6,639 bases of DNA from Pseudodesulfovibrio sp. (GCA_022712815.1 JAFLJW010000418.1:1-6639), one strand, 5' to 3'; shown: positions 1 to 6,098, counted from the stretch's first letter. The notes: generated by a model from the letters alone, not told the origin. Made by a program: numbers and translations.

Positions 1-89
1 CGCACATACAGAATCATCTCATCAATGGTCAGCTCCACAAGCTGAGCGGACATACCAAGCTGGTAAATCATGAGAGATTTTTCATTCAT
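1..89 (-). CDS. 5' end of an unrecognised protein, cut by the window edge
   Basis: Reading the minus strand from an ATG at 89 gives 29 uninterrupted codons to the window edge. The protein begins MNEKSLMIYQLGMS and continues with an amphipathic stretch rich in Leu, Ile and Glu. I do not recognise the family. A purine-rich AGAAAGG lies at 108-102, about 12 nt upstream, which is rather far for a ribosome binding site. No signal peptide or membrane segment is visible in the part present. The gene diverges from the motility operon, and nothing seen links it to motility. The open frame is too short to exclude chance, so the call rests on the absence of stops, the plausible start and the fact that a non-coding-looking region begins just upstream. 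Confidence 0.5.
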   Translation of the reverse strand, partial: MNEKSLMIYQLGMSAQLVELTIDEMILYV

Positions 90-435
90 GGACAATTACT
101 GCCTTTCTAGTGGTTGCAAACAAGGTGGACACTGATTACCGGATTCTATGACATGGTCACAACCCCGATGACAAGGGGGGAGACCTCCCGTAAAGGAGAA
201 CACAGCAACAACTCAATTATTTATAGAATAAATCCAGACTTAAATTTTTGAAAAAACTGAATTTTTTTGATTACGCATGTTTTTTATAAAATTACGAGTA
301 GTTACAGAGCGAGAAGTCATGCTATACGTATCCGCAGAGAGCGTGGCGAAAAAAATTATCATTAATTCATTAAACTAAATAATAATCAGGCCGATAAAGA
401 CAAGTGGAGCCTAACGGCTGGATTCATTGGGACTT
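90..435. other. AT-rich divergent intergenic region
   Basis: This 346-nt stretch separates the minus-strand gene from yggS. Its middle part, about 211-300, is much more AT-rich than the neighbouring genes and has several A and T runs (245-249, 251-256, 262-268, 280-285). A short inverted repeat, ATTTAT-AGA-ATAAAT, lies at 219-233. The right end carries the sigma-28-type promoter listed separately. I found no convincing gene: the only notable small open frame (277-378, 33 codons) lacks a ribosome binding site and runs into the promoter. The region probably holds the control elements of both flanking genes. Confidence 0.7.
371..397 (+). promoter_or_regulatory. Sigma-28 (FliA)-type flagellar promoter for yggS-motAB
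   Basis: TAAACTAA at 371-378 is followed by exactly 11 nt and then GCCGATAA at 390-397. The known enterobacterial FliA consensus is TAAAGTTT-N11-GCCGATAA, so the -10 octamer matches 8 of 8, the core TAAA of the -35 is present and the spacing is exact. Transcription would start near 404, leaving a leader of about 30 nt before the yggS ATG at 436. The site lies in an AT-rich intergenic region directly ahead of a stator operon, which is where a late flagellar promoter is expected. Transcription itself has not been shown. Confidence 0.85.
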
Positions 436-1143
436 ATGAACAACAGAAAAGCAGAACTGGCCGAACATGCGGCCCAGGCAAAGGAAGCTCTGGCCGAGGC
501 CGCCAACCGGTCTGGCCGGGCAGCAAGGGATATCACGCTGGTGGCAGTCTCCAAACTGCACCCCGGCTCAGATATCCGGGCCTTGGCCGAGTCCGGGCAG
601 ATGGATTTTGGTGAAAACTACGTGCAAGAGGCCATGGGCAAGCAGGAAGAGCTGGCCGACCTTGATGTGAACTGGCATTTTATCGGAGGGTTGCAGTCCA
701 ACAAGGCCAAATTCGTTAGCGGAAAATATGCCTTGGTACACAGCGTGGATTCACGTAAACTGGCCCAGGCATTGCATAAAAAGGCTTCAGGACTCGGAGT
801 GGTTCAAGACATACTCCTTCAGGTGAATATCGCCGGAGAAATGCAAAAGTCTGGAATTACAATGGAAATTCTACCGAAATTGGCCGATGAGGTCATGGAA
901 ATGGATAGCATCAGGCTTGTCGGTTTGATGACAATGCCCCCGTTTTTTGATGAACCGGAGCGAGCACGGCCTGTTTTTTCCAGACTCCGGCAGCTCAAGG
1001 ATGCGTTGGAAAAACAGTTGGGTACAAAGTTGCCACATCTTTCCATGGGCATGACCGGCGATTTTGTCCCAGCCGTGGAAGAAGGGGCAACGCTGGTTCG
1101 GATAGGAACACGGATTTTCGGGGTGAGACCCCCCAGAATATAA
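436..1143 (+). CDS. yggS: YggS/PROSC-family pyridoxal 5'-phosphate homeostasis protein (PLPBP)
   Basis: This 235-residue protein has the usual length for the family, a single-domain fold-type III TIM barrel like the N-terminal domain of alanine racemase. The family binds PLP and maintains vitamin B6 and amino/keto acid balance in the cytoplasm; no enzyme activity is established. Visible motifs are LVAVSK with the PLP lysine at K40, DFGENYVQE at 57-65, WHFIGGLQSNK at 80-90, VHSVDS at 101-106, QVNI at 129-132 with KSGI at 138-141, GLMTMP at 163-168, HLSMGMTGDF at 201-210, and VRIGTRIFG at 221-229, which forms part of the phosphate-binding region. I prefer ATG 436 over an in-frame TTG at 427; both have weak ribosome binding sites (GGGA at 429-432 serves the ATG). 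The gene is first behind a sigma-28-type promoter and lies 18 nt ahead of motA, suggesting co-expression with the stator genes. This is a housekeeping gene in an unusual place. Confidence 0.93.
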   Translation: MNNRKAELAEHAAQAKEALAEAANRSGRAARDITLVAVSKLHPGSDIRALAESGQMDFGENYVQEAMGKQEELADLDVNWHFIGGLQSNKAKFVSGKYALVHSVDSRKLAQALHKKASGLGVVQDILLQVNIAGEMQKSGITMEILPKLADEVMEMDSIRLVGLMTMPPFFDEPERARPVFSRLRQLKDALEKQLGTKLPHLSMGMTGDFVPAVEEGATLVRIGTRIFGVRPPRI

Positions 1144-1161
1144 AGGTATAGAGGGTAGGTT

Positions 1162-1923
1162 ATGGATCTTGGGACAGTCATAGGTATCGTCCTTTCGTTC
1201 GGTTTGGTCGTCGCAGCTATTTTGAGCGGGTCCAGCCTGATCGTTTTCATTTCCGTGCCTTCATTTCTGGTTGTTGTCGGCGGAACCCTCGGCGCGGCTC
1301 TGGTCAACTACCCCATGAGCTACATGATCGGTGTTGTCGGCGTCATCAAGAACACCTTTTTCTCCAGCCTGGAAGCCCCGGCAGATATCATCGACCGGTT
1401 CAAGGACTACGCCAACCGTGCCCGCCGCGAGGGCATCCTGTCTCTGGAACCGCTGATCAAGGAAATAGAAGACGACTACATGCGTAAGGGCCTCCAGCTC
1501 ACAGTGGACGGACTGGAACCGCAGACCATTCAGGAAATCCTTGAAACCGAGGTTTCCTATCTGGAAGAACGGCACAAGACCGGCGCGGAAATCGTGGCTG
1601 TTCTCGGCACCCTGGCCCCGGCCATGGGCATGATCGGAACCGTCATCGGCCTGGTGCAGATGCTCCAGACCATGAGTGACCCGTCCTCAATCGGCCCGGC
1701 CATGGCAGTGGCCCTTCTGACCACACTCTACGGCGCGATTCTCGCCAACCTCGTCTTCAACCCCATGTCTGGCAAGCTCAAGACCCGGAGCAAGGAAGAA
1801 GTCCTGCTTCGTGAAATGATCATGGAAGGTATTTTGTCCATCTCCAAGGGTGAAAACCCACGCATCATCGAAGAAAAACTGAACAGTTTCCTGCCGCCCA
1901 AGGACAGGATTGTTTCCGAATAG
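1162..1923 (+). CDS. motA: Flagellar stator protein MotA (PomA/MotP-like)
   Basis: A 253-residue inner-membrane protein with the MotA/PomA layout: two N-terminal membrane helices (about 3-23 and 29-50), a large cytoplasmic loop (about 51-143), and two further helices (about 145-168 and 178-198), then a charged tail. With MotB it forms the ion channel that drives the motor. The loop contains the charged cluster RARRE (86-90) and E96, in the region that contacts FliG in known MotA proteins. GTLAPAMGMIGTVIGLV (149-165) and AVALLTTLYGAILAN (182-196) form the pore-lining part. T160, T187 and T188 align with PomA T158, T185 and T186, so it resembles sodium-type stators more than E. coli MotA; the actual ion is inferred. 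A good ribosome binding site (GAGGGTAGG, 1151-1159) precedes the ATG. The motB gene follows after 35 nt. Confidence 0.96.
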   Translation: MDLGTVIGIVLSFGLVVAAILSGSSLIVFISVPSFLVVVGGTLGAALVNYPMSYMIGVVGVIKNTFFSSLEAPADIIDRFKDYANRARREGILSLEPLIKEIEDDYMRKGLQLTVDGLEPQTIQEILETEVSYLEERHKTGAEIVAVLGTLAPAMGMIGTVIGLVQMLQTMSDPSSIGPAMAVALLTTLYGAILANLVFNPMSGKLKTRSKEEVLLREMIMEGILSISKGENPRIIEEKLNSFLPPKDRIVSE

Positions 1924-1958
1924 CAAATTCAAATCCGTAAGCCCCAAGGGGGCGTGTC

Positions 1959-2780
1959 ATGGCCAAGAAAATAAAAGAACTCGATTGCGAAGAAATCCCA
2001 CCATGGATGATCACGTTCGCGGATGTCATGACGCTGATGCTCACTTTTTTTATCCTTCTCGTTTCAATGTCCACCACCGATGCCCGCAGGAAACTTGTGG
2101 CCCTTGGGTCGATCATCGGCACCTTTGGTTTCAACGATGCCGGTTATGATACCTTTTCCAAGACCGACACCCGTCGAACCGTCGAACCCGGCCCCATTGA
2201 TTCCGGCGACCTTGAGCCGCTTAAGGCCCTCAAATGGGAAAATGTGGATGCGGACATCGACTTCAGGTCCAACAAATTTGTCCAGATTCTGACCATCAAC
2301 GCCAATCTGCTTTTCGGACCGTCCGGGGCAACCCTGTCGCCAGAGGGTCTCGCCACTCTCGATTCGTTTCTTCCCCTGCTGCTGCAAGTTCAGTATCCGC
2401 TGTTGCTGGCCGGGCATACATCCGAACTCCGGGACGAACTGGGCATCAACTACCAGCCTGGGGACAACACCGAAAACCCTGATCTTTCCTGGAAAATGTC
2501 CCTGCACAGAGCCCTTGCCGTATACCAATACCTGATCGATAACGGCATGAGCCCGGACATGCTCCGGGTAGAGGCCTTCGGAAAGTACAGGCCCCACTAC
2601 ACTCGGAATACAAAAGATGGCCGTCACCGCAACCGGCGCGTGGATATCGTGCTCGACAAACGCTCGCTCCAACTGGGCGAACAGATCACCGAGATACTTC
2701 CCACAGAGGAAATACGGACAGACACCATGGCTGTGGACGGCTTCGAGTTTGACGTCTCCATCCCGGCGGAATTGGAATAG
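1959..2780 (+). CDS. motB: Flagellar stator protein MotB, OmpA-type peptidoglycan anchor
   Basis: A 273-residue MotB. A short cytoplasmic N-terminus leads into one membrane helix (about 17-37) with the motif PPWMITFADVMTL; D22 is the channel carboxylate equivalent to E. coli MotB D32 and PomB D24. A linker of about 65 residues follows, then an OmpA-like periplasmic domain (about 105-233) with LLFGPSGATL (117-126), AGHTSE (151-156), R184 in LHRALAVY, VEAFGKYRP (204-212) and HRNRRVDIVL (223-232). The usual GHTD is GHTS here. A 40-residue acidic tail follows the domain. The ribosome binding site AAGGGGG (1946-1952) is 6 nt before the ATG. The gene sits between motA and a second motB-type gene. 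MotB is expected to pair with MotA as five MotA to two MotB; which of the two MotB-type proteins is the main partner cannot be told from sequence. Confidence 0.94.
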   Translation: MAKKIKELDCEEIPPWMITFADVMTLMLTFFILLVSMSTTDARRKLVALGSIIGTFGFNDAGYDTFSKTDTRRTVEPGPIDSGDLEPLKALKWENVDADIDFRSNKFVQILTINANLLFGPSGATLSPEGLATLDSFLPLLLQVQYPLLLAGHTSELRDELGINYQPGDNTENPDLSWKMSLHRALAVYQYLIDNGMSPDMLRVEAFGKYRPHYTRNTKDGRHRNRRVDIVLDKRSLQLGEQITEILPTEEIRTDTMAVDGFEFDVSIPAELE

Positions 2781-2782
2781 CC

Positions 2783-3508
2783 ATGGCAGAGAAAAAACAG
2801 GAACCATGTCCGCCTCTGGCCCTCTGGCTTGTCACGTTCTCCGACCTAATGACACTGCTGCTCACGTTCTTCGTGCTCCTGCTGACCATGGCCTCCATGG
2901 ACAATGCCATCCTGACCACCGTGACCCTGACCACGGCGGACCTCGGCCTGCTCGAAAAACGCGGCTCTGGCCGGGTCGATGCCAAGGCACGCATGGTTAT
3001 CGAGCTGATGGAAAAACCGTGGGAAGTGCTCAACAAGAAACAGCGAATCAAGGACCTGCTGTTCCCGGACGACGAGTTGCCAGATGAAATCAATAAGTCC
3101 GAACTCGACAAGAACCTCGATGTCCTGGCGAAACCCGACGGAGTGGCGCTGGTTTTTACCGACAATCTGCTCTTTCTTCCGGGCGGCTCAGAGCTGTCCG
3201 AAAAGGGCAAATATCTCATAGACAGGCTGGTCCCCATGATGACTCAGACTCCGGCACCCATCAATGTGGCGGGCTACAGCGACGAAAGCGACAGGGCTGA
3301 AAATCCGTACCTGCTTTCCGGTGACCGCGCCCTGTCCGTGCTTTCATTTCTGGTCGATGCAGGCATACCCGACAAGCGATTCTCCCTGTCCGCCTACGGC
3401 TCAGATTTTCCGGTGGTGGACGAACTTGGCAACCCGGTGGATTCGGCCATGAACAGGCGCGTGGAAATATTACTGAAAACAGCCCGCCCCATAGGCGGCT
3501 ACCAATAA
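2783..3508 (+). CDS. Second MotB-type protein with OmpA domain
   Basis: A 241-residue paralogue of the preceding MotB. The membrane helix (about 15-36) contains LWLVTFSDLMTLLLTFF, with D21 at the channel Asp position, so it could line a functional stator channel. The periplasmic OmpA-like domain (about 115-232) shows LLFLPGGSELSEKG (129-142), VAGYSDESDRAE (162-173), GDRALSVLSFL (180-190), LSAYGSDFPVV (202-212) and MNRRVEILL (223-231). It keeps an Asp in the GxxD position (GYSD) that the first MotB lacks. Its ATG is only 2 nt after the motB stop and the ribosome binding site is weak, which suggests translational coupling. Identity between the two proteins looks low outside the helix and the conserved motifs, so this is an old duplication rather than a recent copy. 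It may form mixed stators or an alternative stator with MotA; that is inference. It could equally be named motB2 or lafU-like. Confidence 0.9.
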   Translation: MAEKKQEPCPPLALWLVTFSDLMTLLLTFFVLLLTMASMDNAILTTVTLTTADLGLLEKRGSGRVDAKARMVIELMEKPWEVLNKKQRIKDLLFPDDELPDEINKSELDKNLDVLAKPDGVALVFTDNLLFLPGGSELSEKGKYLIDRLVPMMTQTPAPINVAGYSDESDRAENPYLLSGDRALSVLSFLVDAGIPDKRFSLSAYGSDFPVVDELGNPVDSAMNRRVEILLKTARPIGGYQ

Positions 3509-3514
3509 AGCGGA

Positions 3515-3540
3515 ATTGCCATCGGATATTGAATGGTAAT
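3515..3540 (+). other. Stem-loop just after the second motB gene
   Basis: ATTGCCAT (3515-3522) and ATGGTAAT (3533-3540) can pair over 8 positions including one G-U wobble, with a 10-nt loop. It begins 6 nt after the stop codon. No T run follows, so it is not a standard intrinsic terminator. It may protect the 3' end of the yggS-motAB transcript or mark a processing site. Confidence 0.35.
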
Positions 3541-3675
3541 CTTGTACGAACAACGAAGAATGTCGTGTTTGTAACCGCGTGTTAATTCAGGGAATTTTAA
3601 AGATAATTCTCCGTCTAAACTTTGTCTGGAAAATCGGCTGAAATGGCGATATATACAGATAGCAAAAAAGAATAA

Positions 3676-3684
3676 AAAAGGGTG
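3676..3684 (+). promoter_or_regulatory. Ribosome binding site fixing the fliL start
   Basis: The purine run AAAAGGGTG lies 6 nt before the ATG at 3691. A GTG at 3682 in the same frame would extend the protein by three residues, but that GTG is part of the ribosome binding site itself, so the ATG at 3691 is the likely start. Confidence 0.65.
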
Positions 3685-3690
3685 ACCATC

Positions 3691-4188
3691 ATGGCTGATG
3701 AAGAAGTTGTACAGACTGAAGAGAAAAAAGGCGGAATGCTGAAGTGGATCATCATCGCCGTGGTCATTATCGCCCTCGGTGTTGGTGGATACTTCGGGTA
3801 CACGATGTTCATGGGTGCGCCTGACGACGAGGCTGCAACCGAAGAGATGGCCGATGGGGGAGATGATGTTTCGCCTGAATCCCTTGAGGGCCAGATAATT
3901 CCATTGCCGCTGTTTCTGGTCAATCTGGCCGACCCTCTGGGCCGCAGATACTTGAAGCTCGGCATCGAAGTCGAGGTTCGTGACCCCGAGGCCGTGGAAG
4001 GACTGACCAAGTACGATGCCAAGATCAAGGACTCCCTGCTTCTGCTCTTGTCCAGCAAGACCCTGGACCAGCTTTCCTCCATGAAATCCAAACTGGAACT
4101 CAAGCTGGAAATCGCGGACAGACTCAACCAGATTCTTGGGACCGGCAGCGTCCTGCGGGTCTATATTACAGAGATGGTTATCCAGTAG
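3691..4188 (+). CDS. fliL: Flagellar basal body-associated protein FliL
   Basis: A 165-residue single-pass inner-membrane protein. Residues 1-17 are cytoplasmic and charged, about 18-41 form the membrane helix (GMLKWIIIAVVIIALGVGG onwards), and an acidic linker (45-66) leads to the periplasmic FliL domain. That domain has PLPLFLVNLADPLGRRYLKL (71-90), EVEVRDPEAV (93-102), KIKDSLLLLLSSKT (111-124) and a C-terminal helix and strand ending in LRVYITEMVIQ (155-165), all typical of the family. FliL surrounds or supports the stator and increases torque or stability; this is known for the family, not shown here. It lies 182 nt after the stator genes and 81 nt before fliN, so it may be transcribed separately from both. 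Confidence 0.95.
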   Translation: MADEEVVQTEEKKGGMLKWIIIAVVIIALGVGGYFGYTMFMGAPDDEAATEEMADGGDDVSPESLEGQIIPLPLFLVNLADPLGRRYLKLGIEVEVRDPEAVEGLTKYDAKIKDSLLLLLSSKTLDQLSSMKSKLELKLEIADRLNQILGTGSVLRVYITEMVIQ

Positions 4189-4200
4189 CACGCATTTTGC

Positions 4201-4229
4201 AGAACCCGATTCGGGCTGTCATTTTTTTT
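4201..4229 (+). terminator. Possible weak intrinsic terminator between fliL and fliN
   Basis: AG (4201-4202) and CCCG (4205-4208) can pair with CGGG (4212-4215) and CT (4216-4217) around the 3-nt loop ATT, with a 2-nt bulge. Four bases later come eight T residues (4222-4229). The stem is short, so termination would be partial at best. It lies 12 nt after the fliL stop. Confidence 0.4.
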
Positions 4230-4257
4230 GACGGCGGCACTGGTATCAACGTTATAC

Positions 4258-4264
4258 GAGGTGA
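4258..4264 (+). promoter_or_regulatory. Ribosome binding site fixing the fliN start
   Basis: GAGGTGA lies 5 nt before the ATG at 4270 and is a strong Shine-Dalgarno match. The open frame extends upstream to a TTG at 4228, but the TTG overlaps the T run after fliL and has no binding site, so the ATG at 4270 is the likely start. Confidence 0.75.
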
Positions 4265-4269
4265 GCGAT

Positions 4270-4863
4270 ATGGCCGACGAAGATCAAGACAAACTTGCAC
4301 AGGAATGGGCGGATGCCCTCATAGACGGCGATGGAGGCGATGCTGCTGACGCCGCTGCACCTGCTGCCGACCCCGATGACCCGCTTGGCGGACTTGAAAG
4401 CGTGACCGATCCTTCGGACGCAGGCAGTGCCGATGTGGGCCAGGATGATGAAGCTCTGGCCGACGAATGGGCCGCAGCCCTTGCCGACACCGAACAGGAC
4501 GAGATCAAGCACGAAAAGGAGCAGGCTTTCCTCTCCACCCAAACCCATGATTACGATTTAAAGGACATGGGACCGGATGCCAAGGCCGGAAGCTCAAGCG
4601 GAAAACGAGATCTGGACTTCATTCTGGACATTCCGCTGGAAGTGTCTGCGGAACTGGGGCGAACCAAACTGCTTATCAACGAACTTTTGCAGCTCGGTCA
4701 GGGTTCTGTCATCGAATTGAACAAGCTGGCAGGCGAACCCCTTGAGATTTACGTCAACGGCAAGCTCGTGGCTCGCGGTGAAGCGGTTGTTATCAACGAA
4801 AAATTCGGTATCCGTCTGACGGATATCATCAGCCCCATTGAGCGGGTAAAGCAACTTGGCTAG
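4270..4863 (+). CDS. fliN: Flagellar motor switch protein FliN, with long acidic N-terminal extension
   Basis: A 197-residue C-ring protein. The C-terminal SpoA/FliN domain spans about 114-197: DLDFILDIPLEVSAELGRTK (114-133), LLQLGQGSVIELNKLAGEPL (139-158), IYVNGKLVARGEAVVINEKFGIRLTDI (160-186), then ISPIERVKQLG. This forms the intertwined dimer at the cytoplasmic base of the rotor and docks the FliH-FliI export complex in known systems. The first 110 residues are acidic, Ala-rich and probably disordered. They hold two similar segments, LAQEWADAL (9-17) and LADEWAAAL (63-71), resembling the single DLWAEAL motif near the N-terminus of E. coli FliN. E. coli FliN is 137 residues, so this one is long. 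fliM, usually beside fliN, is absent. The stop overlaps the fliO start by 8 nt. Confidence 0.95.
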   Translation: MADEDQDKLAQEWADALIDGDGGDAADAAAPAADPDDPLGGLESVTDPSDAGSADVGQDDEALADEWAAALADTEQDEIKHEKEQAFLSTQTHDYDLKDMGPDAKAGSSSGKRDLDFILDIPLEVSAELGRTKLLINELLQLGQGSVIELNKLAGEPLEIYVNGKLVARGEAVVINEKFGIRLTDIISPIERVKQLG

Positions 4864-5248
4864 CACGACTGAAACAGTCAACGCGACGGCTGCTCCCATG
4901 CAACTTCCCGAGGTGAACGCCGGGACCATGGCCCTGACCACTGCGGGATATCTTTTCCTCTTGCTTGGTGTCATTTATCTGGCGTATTACCTGCTGAAGC
5001 GATTTGGCGTTCAGGGCATGATAGGATCGTCCGGCACAAACGCTCCGCAACTGGTCAGCCGGTTGATGTTGAGCAATCGTCAATCCGTGGCCGTGGTTCG
5101 CTACAAGGACAAGGATCTGATACTCGGCGTGACCGAGGAGCGAATCAGCCTCCTGACCGAAATCGAAGTTGACGAATCAGATGAGACACCGGCACCGACA
5201 AAAAATTTCGCATCGTTTTTAAAAAGGAGTACGGACAATGAGGATTAG
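4856..5248 (+). CDS. fliO: Flagellar biosynthesis protein FliO
   Basis: A 130-residue inner-membrane protein from a TTG start, or 116 residues if ATG 4898 is used. Residues about 28-47 form one membrane helix (AGYLFLLLGVIYLAYYLL), followed by KRFG and a small cytoplasmic domain with PQLVSRLMLSNRQSVAVV (64-81), LILGVTEERISLLTEI (88-103) and an acidic tail. The pattern of a Leu-rich strand, RQSVAVV and LGVT is the FliO signature. FliO is a scaffold that helps the FliP ring assemble and is not part of the final export gate in known systems. The TTG at 4856 overlaps the end of fliN by 8 nt and would be translationally coupled; the ATG at 4898 has no visible binding site, so I prefer TTG. The 3' end overlaps fliP by 11 nt. 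Confidence 0.9.
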   Translation: MASTTETVNATAAPMQLPEVNAGTMALTTAGYLFLLLGVIYLAYYLLKRFGVQGMIGSSGTNAPQLVSRLMLSNRQSVAVVRYKDKDLILGVTEERISLLTEIEVDESDETPAPTKNFASFLKRSTDNED

Positions 5249-6005
5249 TGGAAATCGCGCAACCACGATTTTCCTGCTCGTCCTTGCCGCTGTCCTTCTT
5301 CCTGCGCTGGCCTTTTCCCAAGGTCCCGTGATCCCCAAGCTGACCATGGAACTGGCCGCCGGACAGGCAGAGCCACAGGAGGTTTCCACGCTCATCGAAA
5401 TCATGTTCCTGCTCACCGTGCTCAGCATGGCCCCGGCCATCATGCTGACCATGACCTCATTCACCAGGATCATCATTGTTTTTCACTTCCTCAGGCAGGC
5501 CATGGGCACCCAGCAGATGCCGCCCAACCAGATTCTGGCGGGACTGGCCATCTTCATGACCATGGTCATCATGTATCCGGTGGGCAAGGCGACCAATGAT
5601 ACCGCCATCCAGCCATACATGGCCGAAGAAATAGGCTTTGAGGAGGCCCTGGAGAGAGCGCAAGTCCCCATTCGCAAATTCATGTTCAAGCACACACGCG
5701 AAAAGGACCTTTCCATTTTCTATACCATCACCAAGGAAGACCGCCCCAAGAACAAGGAAGAAGTACCCACGATCATGCTGATCGCCGCGTACACCATTTC
5801 CGAACTCAAGACCGGCTTCACCATCGGATTTTTGATCTATATTCCGTTCCTCATTCTGGACATGGTGGTTGCCTCCATCCTGCTCGCCATGGGCATGATG
5901 ATGCTGCCGCCGGTCATGATCTCGTTGCCGTTCAAGATTTTGCTCTTTATTCTCATAGACGGATGGAACCTGCTCATCGGCTCGCTCGTAAATACGTTCC
6001 AGTGA
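5238..6005 (+). CDS. fliP: Flagellar type III export gate protein FliP
   Basis: A 255-residue core component of the flagellar export gate. A signal peptide is visible at 1-27 (hydrophobic IFLLVLAAVLLPALAF, likely cleavage near ALAFS/Q). Mature FliP has membrane segments at about 51-72, 98-116, 193-222 and 226-250. Family signatures are MLTMTSFTRIIIVFHFLRQA (69-88), GTQQMPPNQILAGLAIF (90-106), PIRKFMFKHT (144-153), AAYTISELKTGFTIGFLIYI (183-202) and PFLILDMVVASILLAMGMMM (203-222). Five FliP subunits with FliQ and FliR form the channel. A strong ribosome binding site, AAGGAG at 5224-5229, lies 8 nt before the ATG inside the end of fliO. Length and motifs are complete, with no sign of damage. 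Confidence 0.97.
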   Translation: MRISGNRATTIFLLVLAAVLLPALAFSQGPVIPKLTMELAAGQAEPQEVSTLIEIMFLLTVLSMAPAIMLTMTSFTRIIIVFHFLRQAMGTQQMPPNQILAGLAIFMTMVIMYPVGKATNDTAIQPYMAEEIGFEEALERAQVPIRKFMFKHTREKDLSIFYTITKEDRPKNKEEVPTIMLIAAYTISELKTGFTIGFLIYIPFLILDMVVASILLAMGMMMLPPVMISLPFKILLFILIDGWNLLIGSLVNTFQ

Positions 6006-6098
6006 CCATATGCAAAAAAATACCAAGGGATACGTGCGTCCTGTGACGCCGGAGTTGCACATGACTCAACAGATTGACCACACATATTCGAGAGCGTT

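Noticed and set aside
174..191. G-run followed by C-run (GGGGGGAGACCTCCCG), possible terminator
   Set aside because: The stem is only about 4 bp and no T run follows on the + strand, nor an evident one on the minus strand; it also lies upstream of both flanking genes.
277..378. 33-codon open frame in the intergenic region, starting MFFIKLRVV
   Set aside because: No ribosome binding site, unusual AT-rich composition, and its stop lies inside the -35 element of the sigma-28-type promoter.
2064..2807. 247-codon open frame on the minus strand across motB
   Set aside because: It is antisense to a clear MotB coding region, has no recognisable motif, and is the usual by-product of codon bias in a moderately GC-rich gene.
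3616..3652. Second sigma-28 promoter before fliL (TAAACTTT with GCTGAAAT or GGCGATAT)
   Set aside because: The -35 half is good, but the possible -10 elements lie 13 or 21 nt away instead of 11, and the nearer one matches only 5 of 8 bases.
4228..4258. Sigma-70-type promoter TTGACG with TATACG before fliN
   Set aside because: Spacing is 19 nt and transcription would start after the fliN ribosome binding site, so it could not serve the gene well.
5457..6062. Long minus-strand open frame across fliP
   Set aside because: It is antisense to a complete FliP gene and is rich in His, Asp and Gly, as expected from the reverse reading of hydrophobic codons.
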